Below, piece by piece: positions 35,241-46,389 of a DNA stretch of 64,000 nt. Numbering within the stretch: the first letter of the stretch is position 1; every line of letters starts with the position of its first letter. The translations under genes were made by a program, and so were the position numbers. Where the stretch lies: positions 7,061,238 through 7,125,237 of the forward strand of contig JBCNJP010000017.1 in NCBI GenBank assembly GCA_039602395.1. The letters run 5' to 3'. The notes under the pieces were generated by a model. The model was not told where the DNA came from. It made no database searches and saw only the letters and a list, made by a program, of their open reading frames with translations. Source of the stretch: Deinandra increscens subsp. villosa (Eukaryota; Streptophyta; Magnoliopsida; Asterales; Asteraceae).

Positions 35241-35555
35241 CTATATCCCTACACACACATAATATGTCTACCTAAGCCACCCTGATCATGCCTTATAACC
35301 TGGAGACCACTTTGGAATAATTTGTGTACACAACCCACCAAGTTTGACTTTAACACTTGTAATCGTTTGATTTTAGTTTATTGAATGAATTTGATGTCTA
35401 TATCAATGTTTCCAAGCTATGATCATTCTCCATTAAACCTGAACTTTCTATCTCTTGAACTAAAGTATTTTAACGTGTGTATGTTTTCAAATTACCATGT
35501 TGATTCTGTCTTTTTAAACTTGCATTCATGTTTTTATTTGTCTATGTATAAAACA
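35241..35555. other. No gene recognised
   Basis: AT-rich, nothing supported. Confidence 0.4.
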
Positions 35556-35830
35556 AGATGGTGACCCGCCCGCGCTTCGCGGCGGGCCACCCATTTTCCA
35601 AAACGCCGTGGCCAAAGTCGAAAATTCTATAAGTGATTTAAAAGTTGACCACTTGCGCTTAAGTTTGAAAAAATACCACATGTACATGACACGCGACCTA
35701 ACACCCATTTTTTAAAACGATGTGAACAAAGTCAAAAACTCTAAAAGTGGTCTGAAAGTTGACCACCGCACGTTGCGACGGGTCACCTTTTAACGACTAT
35801 AAAGGATGACGTAAGTCGAAAACTCTAAAA
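35556..35830. mobile_element. Helitron-like terminal repeat with GC hairpin
   Basis: A strong hairpin (CCCGCCCGCGCTTCGCGGCGGG, 35566-35587) precedes two diverged units (CATTTT..AAAACG..GT, AAAGTCGAAAA, AAAGTTGACCAC). GC hairpins of this kind are common at plant Helitron ends; no CTRR border was resolved. Confidence 0.4.
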
Positions 35831-35908
35831 GTATACTAAAAACGAAAGTAAAAAACTAAAAACGAAAGTAAAAAAGTTAAGTGCTATAATAAATTTAAAA
35901 AAAAACAA

Positions 35909-36010
35909 CATGACACGTGTCATTTAATTATTGGGTGGAAAAATGTATTGGTTAGACATGACACGTGTCATGCTATTACTGGTTAGGCATGACACGTGTC
36001 ATGCCCTCAT
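35909..36010. promoter_or_regulatory. Three ATGACACGTGTCAT palindromes (G-box cores)
   Basis: Palindromes at about 35910, 35959 and 35990, the last two in units about 31 bp apart. Each contains CACGTG, the G-box bound by bZIP and bHLH factors. No gene starts nearby, so a transposon-borne array is more likely than a host enhancer. Confidence 0.5.
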
Positions 36011-36059
36011 TGGTCAACATATGAATAGTTGACATGGTGTCTTGGACCACCAATTATTA

Positions 36060-37217
36060 TTGTAAATATATATAATGGTTTCTACACTAGGAATGGTGGG
36101 TAAATGTCTTTACTTTAGCTTAAAAGTTCTTTCTTTGCATGAAGAGTTTTGACAAACCTTACTGACAAGCGTTGAGATTTTTAAATTATTGTCTAGATTT
36201 GCCAAGGGTATCGTTGACATGGCTATATTGTTACTTAGCATAAGTTAGAAATCTCCTTCGGGTTTTGATCTTGGCTTGATCATTTATGCTGATATTACCG
36301 AGTGACTTGAGAACCTTGACGGGAGTTGGTTCACATTTTTGTACTGATATAAATTTAATCACCTGGTCTTTATTCCGAAGTATGATGCTTTTCAATATTA
36401 TCGTGAGAATCTATAACCTTGACAGGAAACATTCCACTTTATTGTATTAGTGACCTTGAAAATCGTCAATTTTTTTAAAAAGCGTCCATTTACTTAAGTA
36501 TTGTGGTTACAAGTAAAATAAAACTGGAACAAATTAATTTAATGGTTTTTTATGTATATAACACACCCATCTGTATATAGGGCTGTTAACGAACCGAAAT
36601 TTCATGAAACGTTCGTGAAATCGTTTGGGAGGGAGTTCGTTTGTGTTCGTTCGTTTACTAAATGGACAAACACAAACAAAAAATCTTGTTCGTCTAGCTT
36701 AACAAACATTATCTCTTTATATACAATTACCAACTTCAGTAAATTTAATTTACTAGTTTGCCCCTTCACTTTGCCCTATTTACCATTATACAATTTATTT
36801 ACTTTTACTTTTATGCTATTGGCTTATTTTTACCATTTTCCCATTTGTTTTTTTAATATCCGTACGCGACGAGTTTAACAAATAAGTTTGTGGTGTAATG
36901 AGTACAATCGTGTAACATAATTTTTAGGTCATAAGTTCAACACTTTGAGCGTCCACTATATAATTTTAACGTTGTAACGCAGATTTCCTTATGTACAATT
37001 GTGTAACAAAGTTTTTTTGTTTAATGTGTTTTGATCGTTACATATTTTTTTTTTATTTCTATATTTTTACATACCATTATTCAATGAGACCGATATATAT
37101 TATAATATTGTCCTCGCGACAATACACGGGTAGGAAGTGTGTTAAAAAATATGAAAAAAAATACAAAAATTTAGAGATTTCGGAATATAATCTCAATCTC
37201 AACTCAATACAAGTAAG
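36060..37217. other. No gene; one diverged MITE stretch
   Basis: 36580-36720 has GTTCG-rich sequence like the hAT-like MITE at 54562 (GTTAACGAACCG start) but no second end. The rest is AT-rich with nothing supported. Confidence 0.35.
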
Positions 37218-37733
37218 TATATGACTAGGGGTGTAAACGAGCCGAGCCGAGCCCGAGCTCGACTAGGCTCGAGCTCGGCTCGTTTTAAAATAACAGAGCT
37301 CGAGCTCGAGCTCGGCTCGGCTCGGCTCGTTTAATATTTTATAATTATTATTATATTATTTTATTAATTAAATTTGTACATATTTATAATTAAATATTTT
37401 ATATACAATTAAATACGTATTATCTTAATGATTTTTTTTATAATTTTATTTATAATATAACTAATATATATCTAAATGTATATAAAAAATTAAATAAAAA
37501 CTATATAAATATAAATAAAAGCTATAAAAATATAAAAGCTCGTTAAGCTCGCGAGCTGGCTCGGGCTTGAAATATAAAGCTCGGGCTCGAGCTCGTTTAT
37601 TAAACGAGTTATATTTCAGGCTCGAGCTCGAGCTCGGGCTCGATTAGGCTCGGCTCGTTCGAGCTTTTTACCGATCCGATCTCGAGCCAAGCACAAGCTG
37701 TCTTGTCTTCACTCGTTTACACCCCTATATGGC
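37218..37733. mobile_element. hAT-type MITE in the WHIRLY 5' region, 500 bp
   Basis: The element 37226-37725 has perfect ends TAGGGGTGTAAACGA and its complement, with dense GAGCTCG words next to both ends. The flanks TATATGAC (37218-37225) and TATATGGC (37726-37733) are an 8-bp TSD with one mismatch. It ends about 190 bp before the WHIRLY start codon. Confidence 0.75.
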
Positions 37734-37915
37734 GCTATATATGACCAAACGACAAGGTCCCGACTCCCAAGGGTTTATCAAGATTCTACAAAATCTTCAT
37801 CTTTCTTCACTCCAACAATCTGAAAGAAGAAAACAGGCTGAGGGTTTAAATTCCGAGATACACCCTCTTGCCGTCACCGGCGAACAACTCCATCAAAACA
37901 ATTTCCGAAAAGAAA

Positions 37916-40900
37916 ATGTTAAACCTTTCAATACCCTCAACACGAGTAGGCTCCTTCATCCAAAACCCGAAATCCCCTTTTCCGTTAAACCCCCAATTCT
38001 GTTCTCCATCCACAATCAAACACTGTGAACCCAATTTCAAGAAAATTCTGCCTCAAATGTCAACACTCCGATCAACAGCAACCCAGACAAGGTTATCTTT
38101 CTTGATTTTTTTTAAAATTTTTCTTTTTGGTACAACAAATTTTAATCAGAAATTGAGATGGGTTTTGTTTGGATTGATGAATAGATGCTCCGAAGGTGTT
38201 CATTGGGCATTCGATTTACAAAGGGAAGGCTGTTCTTACGGTTGACCCTCGCCCACCTGAGTTCGCGCCTCTAGATGTATGTTTAAATAAGAATCTTTGA
38301 TATATTTTGTTTGATTTTAGTGGCAGTGATTTGTATGAATAAAGTTTGTAACCTGATGTCAATTTTGAATTTTGAATAGTGAAGTGTTTGACTTTAAAGT
38401 CAAAATGTATCTTTTAAGTTGTGATTAATCTTTTTTGGTGATTGTTTGAGCAGTCTGGGGCGTTTAAGCTGACAAAGGAGGGTTTTATTTTGCTTCAATT
38501 TGCGCCTGCGGCTGGTGTTCGTCAATACGATTGGAGTAGAAAACAGGTAACCTTGTTTTCTTGGCTTTTGATTGATAGTAAAGTTATGTTTTTGGAGGTG
38601 TAAGTTTTAGGGCTTGTTTGGGATTGCTTATTTAAGTGGATAAAGAGTTTTGGTAATGAATGCTAATAGTAAAGAGTTTAGTGGTTTAGTCATAAAGAGT
38701 TTTAGTAATGGATAAGATTTTAGTGGTTTAGTCATAAAGAGTTTTAGTAATGAATGCTAATAGGTAGGGAAGCTATGCACTATTGCATCCTTGGTTTAAA
38801 AAGCACAAGGAGTTTCGAGGCATTTAGGTCCTAAAACCCGAGGTGTGCCCATCAAGTGCACAAGGCATTGCTCTTTGTACAACTAAATAAGCTTTATTTA
38901 TGTCCAGAAGCTTCGTCTCTTTCGTCTTTTCTACATATCAATCTTTTTATCAAGTGATTTGTTATTTTCATAAGTGCATATTAGCATTTTAAAAGACCCT
39001 AGCTTTGACCAAATTTGACCCAGAAGTGCGCCTCAAGCCCGTTGGTGTGTTTTCTCGAGGGCCTTGTGCCTCAGACGCGCCTTTTAGAAACAAGATTGCA
39101 TCATAATTATTTTCAAATCGTGAGGTTGACTTGTGTGGACCACGGGTTTGATGCACTTTTAAATAGAACTAATGTATGAATTCACAATCTGTAAGCCCAC
39201 CATTTTACTAGAATTTCAAATATCTAATAGTAGGATTCCATGTTAAAAAAAAACTGTTCCAAACCGGCAAACTGTCCAAACCAAACCGCTCTGGCCGTTT
39301 TGGGCGGTCTAGTCAACCCAACCAATCTGTCTGGTTTGGTTTAGTTTTCCCGAAAACTGTAGTTACCAATTCGGCCGAGAAATTCTGTCTAAACCAGGCG
39401 GACTGGACCATTAACTTCCCTGGCTGGTATCTATATTATTTCTGTTATTGCCTTTTGCTGCCTTCTTCAAAAAGATAATTAAAAAAATCAAGCCTTCATT
39501 AGTCAAATCAAGCCCTTTATCCCCCTCTTAAAAGATATTCAAGTTACGGTGTCATTGGGTTTGCATTTTTAAAGTAAAAATCAAGCCTTCATTAGTCAAA
39601 TGATCATTTAATTAAATCTAGCACTTTGCTCTTTGTGACAATTACATACTTTTAAGGGTGTAGGTAACGTATATACCACAACTTGCGGCAGATGCGGTGT
39701 GTGCCGCACCCACGTGCGGTGTTGCGCCGCGGTGATCAATTGCCGCTCGAGAGCCTCCTATCTTTTTCTCTTATTTTGACCATTCAACACCATTCAGTTC
39801 TCCCATTTAATTCCCCGATTTAATTATCCAACATTTAATTCTCCCATTTAATTCCGTTCACGCTTCATTTTAATAAAAAATAGTTAATTATTTAATTCAA
39901 TTATAAATAACTCATATCACCCTACATTCAAACTCTAGAAGAGAGAAAACACGCTAACATTTTAGTGATAAGAAACCATGAGACGCACCAAATCCTTAAA
40001 GCGGATTTGGTGGAACATATCGATTCGATTCGAGACTACAATCCGAGAGACGGAGACGAGTAGGAACTTATTTTCGTTGTAATTTTTTATTTTTAGTATT
40101 TTTTTTTATTTTCATTCTACTGTTTTTTATTTTAAGTAATTTAATGTTATTTTTTATAATTTTATATAATATATTATTTTTTTCTAAAATTAATATGAGA
40201 AACGATAATAATAATAAAAAATCTAAAGTGTGGGGTTGAAAAAGTGAAGCGTGACCATTACACAGAAAAACAGTGAAAGTGTGGTAAGGTGATGGATGTG
40301 CGCTGAGGTGACAGAAAAAATGTGATGAATGAAAAGAGTGTTTAACGCATTACTAACATTTTCCTTGGTCACTGATTTTTTCGCACAATTCCTTACATGA
40401 TTCTCAATTTCTATCTATCTTGGCCCTAAATACTTCAGGAAATAGAAATTAGTCTTGGGGTCTTGCTAAGTACAACCAACTGATATTGCAACTTCATGTC
40501 AAAAATCACATTAAGCTATATTGGCTCTAAATAGTTCAGGAAATAGAAATTAGTCTTGGGGTCAATCACATAATTCCCAAAATATTAAATATACCCTTTA
40601 TTAATATCATCATAGTTCCATAATTTTACCTTTTTTACACCTAAATAGGCCCTCTAAAGGAAACAAGTTGAAACTTATCCATAAATTGATCATCAATAAC
40701 AAGGGCTACATAGGTTTTAGGTTTATCATCACGAGCACCGTCTTTGACTGTGATTGTTAGGTTGTATGCTGTTCCATACCCTTGAAGAACCTCAGCTTTC
40801 ACCAATTTGTAGAGGACTAGGTTGCTATTGGCCTTGTAGTTGTGTTCTCCGACTGCAAACTTCGCAAGTTTCACTATTTTTGTGTCGGTCAAATTCTTGA

Positions 40901-43877
40901 TGGGGATCCAACTATCGACATGTGTCTTGTTACCAAATGCAGGGTAGACATTGCAGAAAATGGAACCCAAAAAGAAGACTAGTAATGTAAGGAAAAGAGT
41001 TTGGTAATTTGAACTCATTTTGTGTGAGAAAGATTTTGTGATGAGAGCACGATAGAGAAATGAGCATATGAATTATGGGCGTGGTGTGTGGGTAGGAATT
41101 TATAGGAGTAAGTTCACATGAAATATGTAGTGTTTAAAATGGTTTAAAACATGTGATTTTTTTTTTTAAAACATTTTCATCTTTTCTTTTCTTTTTTTTT
41201 GGATTTTAGTGTTACATTTAAAGTTTGAAGCAAGTATAACAGTTTTAGTACGTTACTATCAAAATTATTTTCAAATAAAAACATATTTGATTATAAAAAA
41301 TAACCACAACTAAACTAAAACTTTATTGCTATTCAATACTTCTGTCATTTTAAACTTTTTTTACAGGGTTTTTGTAATTATATATATTTTTTTAAAGTAA
41401 GAGAGTATTCTTTTACATATAATGTTACCAATTGACGCAATGGAAACACTCTTTCAGAGAAGAAATAATAATTTTTTTATAGATAGTTACCGAAATAAAA
41501 AGGTATAAAAGAAATCTATTAAGGAAAGGTTAATTTTTTAAGGGATCGAGACAAGAGAAAAGCAGAATTTTGTAGGAGTCGGGGGATAATTAAATAAAAG
41601 TTAAAATCCCATACTAGAATGAAGACAAATCATCATCGTTTTAAACAACCTTTTACAAGAAATCGTACTTTAGAATGTATCTGTAAGATATACGGTCCAT
41701 TGTAACTTAACATGAAATTCAATGGTATATTCTCATAGTAAGTTCACATGATATATGGTGCTATATTAGTGCTTAAAAACATGTGATACGGGGCTTTAAA
41801 TACAATGCTATATTAGATAGTGAGAAACATGTGATACGGGGCGTGAATTACAATGCTCTATATCAGATTGTAAGAAACATGTGAGTGAGATACTTGGCCT
41901 ATTTCATGTCTCTTTATTGTTCGGATTGTAAAAAAAATTCATTTCTTTTAAAATGTCCTTTACTAACAAAGTTCAGAATTTATTTCTTTTAAAATTCCAC
42001 ATGGAAAAACTGGTGCCACATCAGCAACAATCAGGTTTTTGGTCATTTTTTACATTAATTAGTAACAAACTAACAACTGAAAGTTGGTTACATCAAAAGG
42101 TAAGTTTTAAAGTTCATTACATACGGTAACAGTTGGACTTGAAGTTCATTACAGTTTCTGCATTAAGCCCAAAAGTTAAGTGGCCAAAATGACATGACCT
42201 GAAACATATCTGATAATGTAGTCGTGATTGTTTATGAGTGGGATATTATTGTGTATCTTTGTTTATTTTAGTCATGATTATTTGCTTATATTTGTTCTGT
42301 CTATTGTAGAATAAGATATTTTAGTAGAAGTTGATAAAGGTTGAATCTTGAGTGAAGCGTGGCATCAATATCTAGAAAATACAGATTAAAACTAGAAGAC
42401 TTGGTTAAATCAATCATGATCATTTTGATGGTAATAGGGTCTTTTTAAAAAAGATTACAATCAAATGTGTGAATCGTCTCCATTTCTAGTTTCAGCTAAA
42501 TTGATCTTTTTTCAATAGTTGCGACTTTTTCTTTGAATTTAACGACGAATCTGCTTACCTTTTCATTTAAATTAATATCTTGCATCTTTAATAAACGCTG
42601 TTTTACTTTCGGTTAATATAATTTGTTTTTTTTTTTGCTTGAAATTTTGCCTTAATCCTTTTTAACTAAATGTTAATATGAGAAACCTTGTTAATTTTTT
42701 TTTTTCGTTTTCTAAATCTTCATCCGTAATTCCAGGTATTCTCGTTATCAGTTACTGAAATTGGAAGCCTTATCAGCCTCGGTGCAAGAGATTCATGTGA
42801 ATTCTTTCATGACCCTTTTAAAGGGAAAAGGTTTATATTTCTTGATTTCTTCAACTATTATCAGTCTGAGGGTAAAAAGGTCTTTCCCTTTTGCTGAATC
42901 ATACCTGTTTTTTTTGCAGTGATGAAGGTAGAGTTAGGAAGGTTTTGAAGGTGGAGCCTCTCCCTGATGGATCCGGCCACTTCTTTAATCTCAGTAAAAT
43001 TATTTACCATTTACTTCTTTTTTCATTTTTATAGAACTAATTTTCTTGAAATTACATTTAGCTAAACGGTTTTCTGAATTGAAGGTGTTCAAAACAAGCT
43101 TATAAACATGGATGAAAGCATTTATATCCCTGTTACAAAGGCAGAGTTTGCAATTCTCATCTCAGCTTTCAATGTATGATGCTCTTTCCCACATCTCCTT
43201 ACCTCTTTGACTTTCATATCATCTTCTATAAACTAAGAGGTATCGGTTTTGGCCCATTTAGTTCGGTTGTTTTTAGCTCATATGGGTCGAGCGGGTCATA
43301 CACATTAAAATTCACCCAAAAAATATTCTTAGACATTAAGTGGTTTCCTGTTTAAAACCCATCAAAGCCCACCCTGTCTCATGGTTACAAAAAAAAAAAA
43401 AAATCTAAATTGTTTTATTCAAAACGTTATATGAATAAATACATAAATACATGGTATATATATAATAATTGACAACCTATTTATACAAAATTTTCAATTT
43501 TGGGAAATAAAGTTTCATATCAACCCAACATGACACACCAAAAGCATTCATTTTGATCCGATGATATATTTGACCCGTTACCCAACCTGTTAGAATTTTA
43601 CCGCATTGGGCAGAGTGCAAGTGATGAACTAACTGTTTTACTTTATTATTTGTTACAATGATAACACTTTGTAACATTATCTTGATTTATCAATCTTGGA
43701 CATTGGTGATGATTTTTGTAAGAATGAGCATTTTCTAACATATTGTATGTTATGCAGTTTGCTGTGCCATACCTTTTGGGCTGGCATACCTTTGTGAATT
43801 CCATCAACCCCGAAGGCACAGCCGGTTTAAACAACGCTAATTCGCGATCTGGTGCAGATTTGGAGTGGAGCAGATAG
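37916..43877 (+). CDS. WHY1: WHIRLY-family single-stranded DNA-binding protein, plastid type (WHY1-like)
   Basis: Seven exons: 37916-38091, 38185-38276, 38454-38546, 42736-42830, 42920-42993, 43085-43173, 43758-43877, all with GT-AG introns. Exon 1 encodes a Ser/Thr/Pro-rich transit peptide (MLNLSIPST...). Then come the Whirly domain landmarks: IYKGKAVLTV (ssDNA-binding KGKA motif), SGAFKLTKEGFILLQFAPAA, YDWSRKQ, VFSLSVTEIGSLISLGARDS, PLPDGSGHFFNLS, VTKAEFAILISAFN and the acidic/aromatic end LEWSR. Whirly proteins bind ssDNA, protect plastid genomes and act in defence. Exon 1 shows a one-base frame break near 38020-38040: transit peptide and mature N-terminus (ISRKFCLKCQHS) are in different frames. 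Exon lengths total 739, one more than a multiple of three. Intron 3 is 4.2 kb and holds an antisense cystatin gene. Confidence 0.93.
38547..40640. other. WHIRLY intron 3, first part: repeats and element debris
   Basis: Contains roughly 60-bp tandem units (AGTGGTTTAGTCATAAAGAG, 38640-38765), a GC-richer MITE-like stretch with palindromic TGCGGTG/CGCCGC words (39655-39770), a Harbinger fragment (39970-40063) and a roughly 107-bp duplication (40420-40565, core AGGAAATAGAAATTAGTCTT). Confidence 0.6.
39970..40063 (+). pseudogene. PIF/Harbinger transposase C-terminal end
   Basis: Reads LVIRNHETHQILKADLVEHI then DSIRDYNPRDGDE and a stop. The THxxLKxDLVEHI phrase is the usual C-terminus of ALP1-like plant transposases. 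The rest of the protein is absent, so this is an internally deleted element sitting in WHIRLY intron 3. Confidence 0.6.
40641..41018 (-). CDS. Secreted phytocystatin-like protein 2, antisense in WHIRLY intron 3
   Basis: 125 residues, single exon, ATG at 41018. Signal peptide about 1-28 (TLFLTLLVFFLGSIF...YPAFG). Then SWIPIKNLTDTKIVKLAKFAVGEHN (cystatin helix), a core with YNLTITVKDG and the end FRGPI. The N-terminal Gly is Ser, the QxVxG position reads LQGYG (Gly kept, Gln-x-Val lost) and the PW loop reads DDQFMD, so classical protease binding is unlikely. It lies wholly inside WHIRLY intron 3 on the opposite strand with its own TATA box and shared upstream box. Confidence 0.85.
   Translation of the reverse strand: MSSNYQTLFLTLLVFFLGSIFCNVYPAFGNKTHVDSWIPIKNLTDTKIVKLAKFAVGEHNYKANSNLVLYKLVKAEVLQGYGTAYNLTITVKDGARDDKPKTYVALVIDDQFMDKFQLVSFRGPI
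41097..41122 (-). promoter_or_regulatory. Cystatin 2 promoter: GTTCACATGAA box plus TATA
   Basis: CTATAAATT at 41097-41105 and GTTCACATGAA (41112-41122), about 7 nt further upstream, about 80 bp above the ATG. Confidence 0.65.
41123..42735. other. WHIRLY intron 3, second part
   Basis: AT-rich. 41735-41895 carries repeated GTGATACGGGGC / AGAAACATGTGA units and another GTTCACATGA, resembling cystatin upstream sequence, so a vanished cystatin copy may have lain here. 42000-42180 may be a MITE. No exon of WHIRLY is missing. Confidence 0.5.
43174..43757. other. WHIRLY intron 6
   Basis: Holds a stretch with GGGTCGAGCGGGTCA and CCCGTTACCCAACC-type words (43260-43600), typical of non-coding element debris; it ends in a normal TGCAG acceptor. 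Confidence 0.5.
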
Positions 43878-44251
43878 TCATTGCTAGTTTTACCCATGAT
43901 GAAGATGATGTTTTGAGTTGTTTCTATGTATTTGTTATGATTTAGTTGGTATCAACTATCATCTTATCTCATTTCATTAGCTTTTTTGAATCCTACTCTC
44001 TTAGAATCTTTGCCTTGTGTAGCTTCTGATATTGAACTCAAAATTGCAGCTTAGTAAGATGCCTATCTTTGTTCATTATATTTGAGCAAAATCAAAGGAG
44101 TCAATGGTGTGATCTCCAAAAATAGGATTTCATTTCACAGAACAAAGAACCAAGTTAAATTTGATGATATCCAAAATAATCATGTAATTTATTATCCCAT
44201 TTTTGGATATCATTATAAGTTATAACCCACACAAATCAACTTCCATAACAC
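43878..44251. other. WHIRLY 3' UTR and cystatin 3 3' region
   Basis: The two genes converge here with about 370 bp between stop codons, so their 3' UTRs may overlap. No clear poly-A signal was chosen. Confidence 0.4.
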
Positions 44252-44644
44252 CTAAATGGGCCCTCTAAATGATACAAGATGCATAAAGTCTTGATACTGC
44301 ATATCAGAAACAATAGCCACATAGTTCTTTAATGTATCATCATCATCATCACCTCCATCTTTAGCCGCGATTGTTAGATTGTAGTCCGTTCTGGTTCGTG
44401 ATTCGATCTTGCCATCTACCAAATCGTTAAAGACAAGTCGAGTCTTGGCCTCGAAGTTGTGTCTTGCTACTGCAAACTTCGCGACATCCACCACTTTTGT
44501 GTCACTCAAATTCTTGATTGGCCTCCAATCAGCAACAAGTGTGTCATGAGTACTTCTTGGTGCAAGTACTGAGATGCCAAAGTTCATGGATTCTGGTGTT
44601 AAGATGAGAATAATGAAGAAAAGAAGTTGATGAATTGCAGGCAT
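44252..44644 (-). CDS. Secreted phytocystatin-like protein 3
   Basis: 130 residues from ATG 44644 (MPAIHQLLFFIILIL, signal peptide). An in-frame ATG at 44701 would add 19 residues before the signal peptide; 44644 is preferred because the signal then sits at the N-terminus and the length matches the paralogues. Then DWRPIKNLSDTKVVDVAKFA, VARHNF, a core with LTIAAKDGGDDDD and FRGPI at the end. Gly before Trp is lost, QxVxG reads ESRTR, PW reads DMQYQD. Single exon, converging with WHIRLY. Confidence 0.85.
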   Translation of the reverse strand: MPAIHQLLFFIILILTPESMNFGISVLAPRSTHDTLVADWRPIKNLSDTKVVDVAKFAVARHNFEAKTRLVFNDLVDGKIESRTRTDYNLTIAAKDGGDDDDDTLKNYVAIVSDMQYQDFMHLVSFRGPI

Positions 44645-44714
44645 TTTATATGTGAGAAAAGTTGAGGAATGAGAAAGTGAAGGATATAGATGGGCATGCA
44701 TGTGACATGTGGGG

Positions 44715-44739
44715 ATTTATATTGCTATGTTCACATGAA
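44715..44739 (-). promoter_or_regulatory. Cystatin 3 promoter: GTTCACATGAA box plus TATA
   Basis: ATATAAAT at 44715-44722 and GTTCACATGAA at 44729-44739, the same spacing as the other three. The upstream ATG at 44701 lies only about 15 bp from this TATA box, which also favours the 44644 start. Confidence 0.65.
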
Positions 44740-44920
44740 GAAGCATGTTAATGATAAAGATTATTTTAATTTGATTTGCTTATTCTATTTTGTTTAAAAC
44801 TTTTTAAAACAACTTAGGATGTCTTCGAAGGATAGTAATTCAGTCAGAATTTAAACCATCTATATATACATGCTCAAAACATTCATAATTACCTACCTAT
44901 ATACATTTCATAAAGTTAAG

Positions 44921-45208
44921 GGCCTCTTTGGTTCACGAGATTGTAAAGTTTTCCTTTTAAAGTTATGCTTAGTTGGGTAACCAAGGAATTTGAAATGCAA
45001 TGAAATATTTTAATCAATGGTATTTAGTATTATTTCAACATTCCTTAGAAATCTTTCACTTTAATGAAGAAAAGTTAGATGACCCCAAATTTCATTGATT
45101 GAAGGAATTCATTCCAATTTAAATTTGTCCATAACCCAACTAAGCACAACTTTAAAAAGAAAACTTTACAATTACAATTTCATTACAATTCACGAACCAA
45201 ACACATCC
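44921..45208. mobile_element. MITE with GGCCTCTTTGGTTC ends
   Basis: The left end GGCCTCTTTGGTTCACGAGA matches the inverted right end GGATGTGTTTGGTTCGTGAA; the inner AAGTT..GCTTAGTTGGG pairs with CCCAACTAAGC. Non-coding, no clear TSD. Confidence 0.65.
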
Positions 45209-45809
45209 GAAATGATCTGAAAGAAATTGGAATTTAAATCTATAGGAATTGGAATTAATTCCAACCAAAATTAGTACTGTGTTTGGTTTCAAAGTTTGTA
45301 GATGGAATTGAAATTTTTAAAAGCTAAAATTACAAAAATAACCCCACCCTCTTAGTACATGTTTGGCTTACCATTTAAGAGTGACTTATTGACTTATTAG
45401 CTTTTTAAAAAGCCAATAAGTTAATAATCCTCAACCCTTGAATAAAACAAATCTACCAGCCTGGTCTTCTTCCTCATTCCAGCCACAATTTCAAAACACA
45501 AATCTGAAATCTAACTCAAACCTTCCATCTGGCCACGATTTCAAACGCAAACGACGGCATGGTCTTTTATTTGAGGTTCTTGCTGACTTGGTTTTCACGA
45601 ACGAACAGGTTCAATGGTCGAGCAATTCGACGGTTTCCATTAACTGATTTCGTTTTTCATTTCCCATCTTTGATTTTGGTTTTGATTTGACAACTTATCT
45701 GGATTTATGCCAAGATGATAATCTGTGCTACACAGGTAATATTTTGGTCTGGGTGTTGATGATGTTAGGGTATTTTGGTAATGTTAGAACATTCCTTAGG
45801 AATATTTAT
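45209..45809. other. No gene recognised
   Basis: A 69-residue open stretch at 45438-45647 is Ser/Asn-rich and unfamiliar; possibly a captured gene start. Otherwise AT-rich. Confidence 0.3.
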
Positions 45810-46389
45810 GGGCCGTTTAGTTGTGGAAAATGTTTTCTAGTTTTCCATTTCTAGTTTTCTAGAAAATGAAATGAGTTTTCCATCTCTAGAAAACACGTGA
45901 AATTTTTTGAAAACGCGTTCAAATTTGAAAGATGAAATTTTCATTTGCAAAATTAGAAAACTAGAAAACATGTTCAAATCAACTGTTTTCTATTTGTTTT
46001 CTATCTTTATATTTCATTAGATTTCCTTACATATGACAAATCAAAGAACAAAAGTATTAAAATAAAACACATAAAGTAAAGACAATACATATATAAAATA
46101 TTTAAAATAATAAGTATTTCTTAACGGAGAGAGGTCGAGCGGCTGTGCGTATAAACCCTAGAAAATGAACGCCCCTTTTCTTTGTATATATTTGGAAAAC
46201 GAAAATAGAAATCAGAAAACAGTAAAAAAAGTATTTTCCATTTTTAGTTAAAATTTAGAAAACACTATTTTCTGTTTTCCTGTAAAATGTTTTCTAAAAA
46301 ATACAATTTGAACGCGTTTTCTGTTTTCCTTGTTTTCTTGGAAAATGGAAATGGAAAACACCCCCTGTTTTCCACAACTAAACGCGCTC
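45810..46389. mobile_element. MITE with GGGCCGTTTAGTTGTGG ends, 580 bp
   Basis: The left end GGGCCGTTTAGTTGTGGAAA pairs with the right end CCACAACTAAACGCGCTC. Inside are many GAAAAC / TTTTCTAG words arranged symmetrically, so it can fold back on itself. No TSD assigned. Confidence 0.7.

Noticed and set aside
35556..35590. Intrinsic terminator-like GC hairpin
   Set aside because: Bacterial-type terminators are not relevant in plant nuclear DNA; a Helitron-end hairpin is the better reading.
37729..38028. Alternative WHIRLY start at ATG 37729
   Set aside because: That frame ends at a stop (38026-38028), lies in the MITE target duplication and does not give a plausible transit peptide joined to exon 2.
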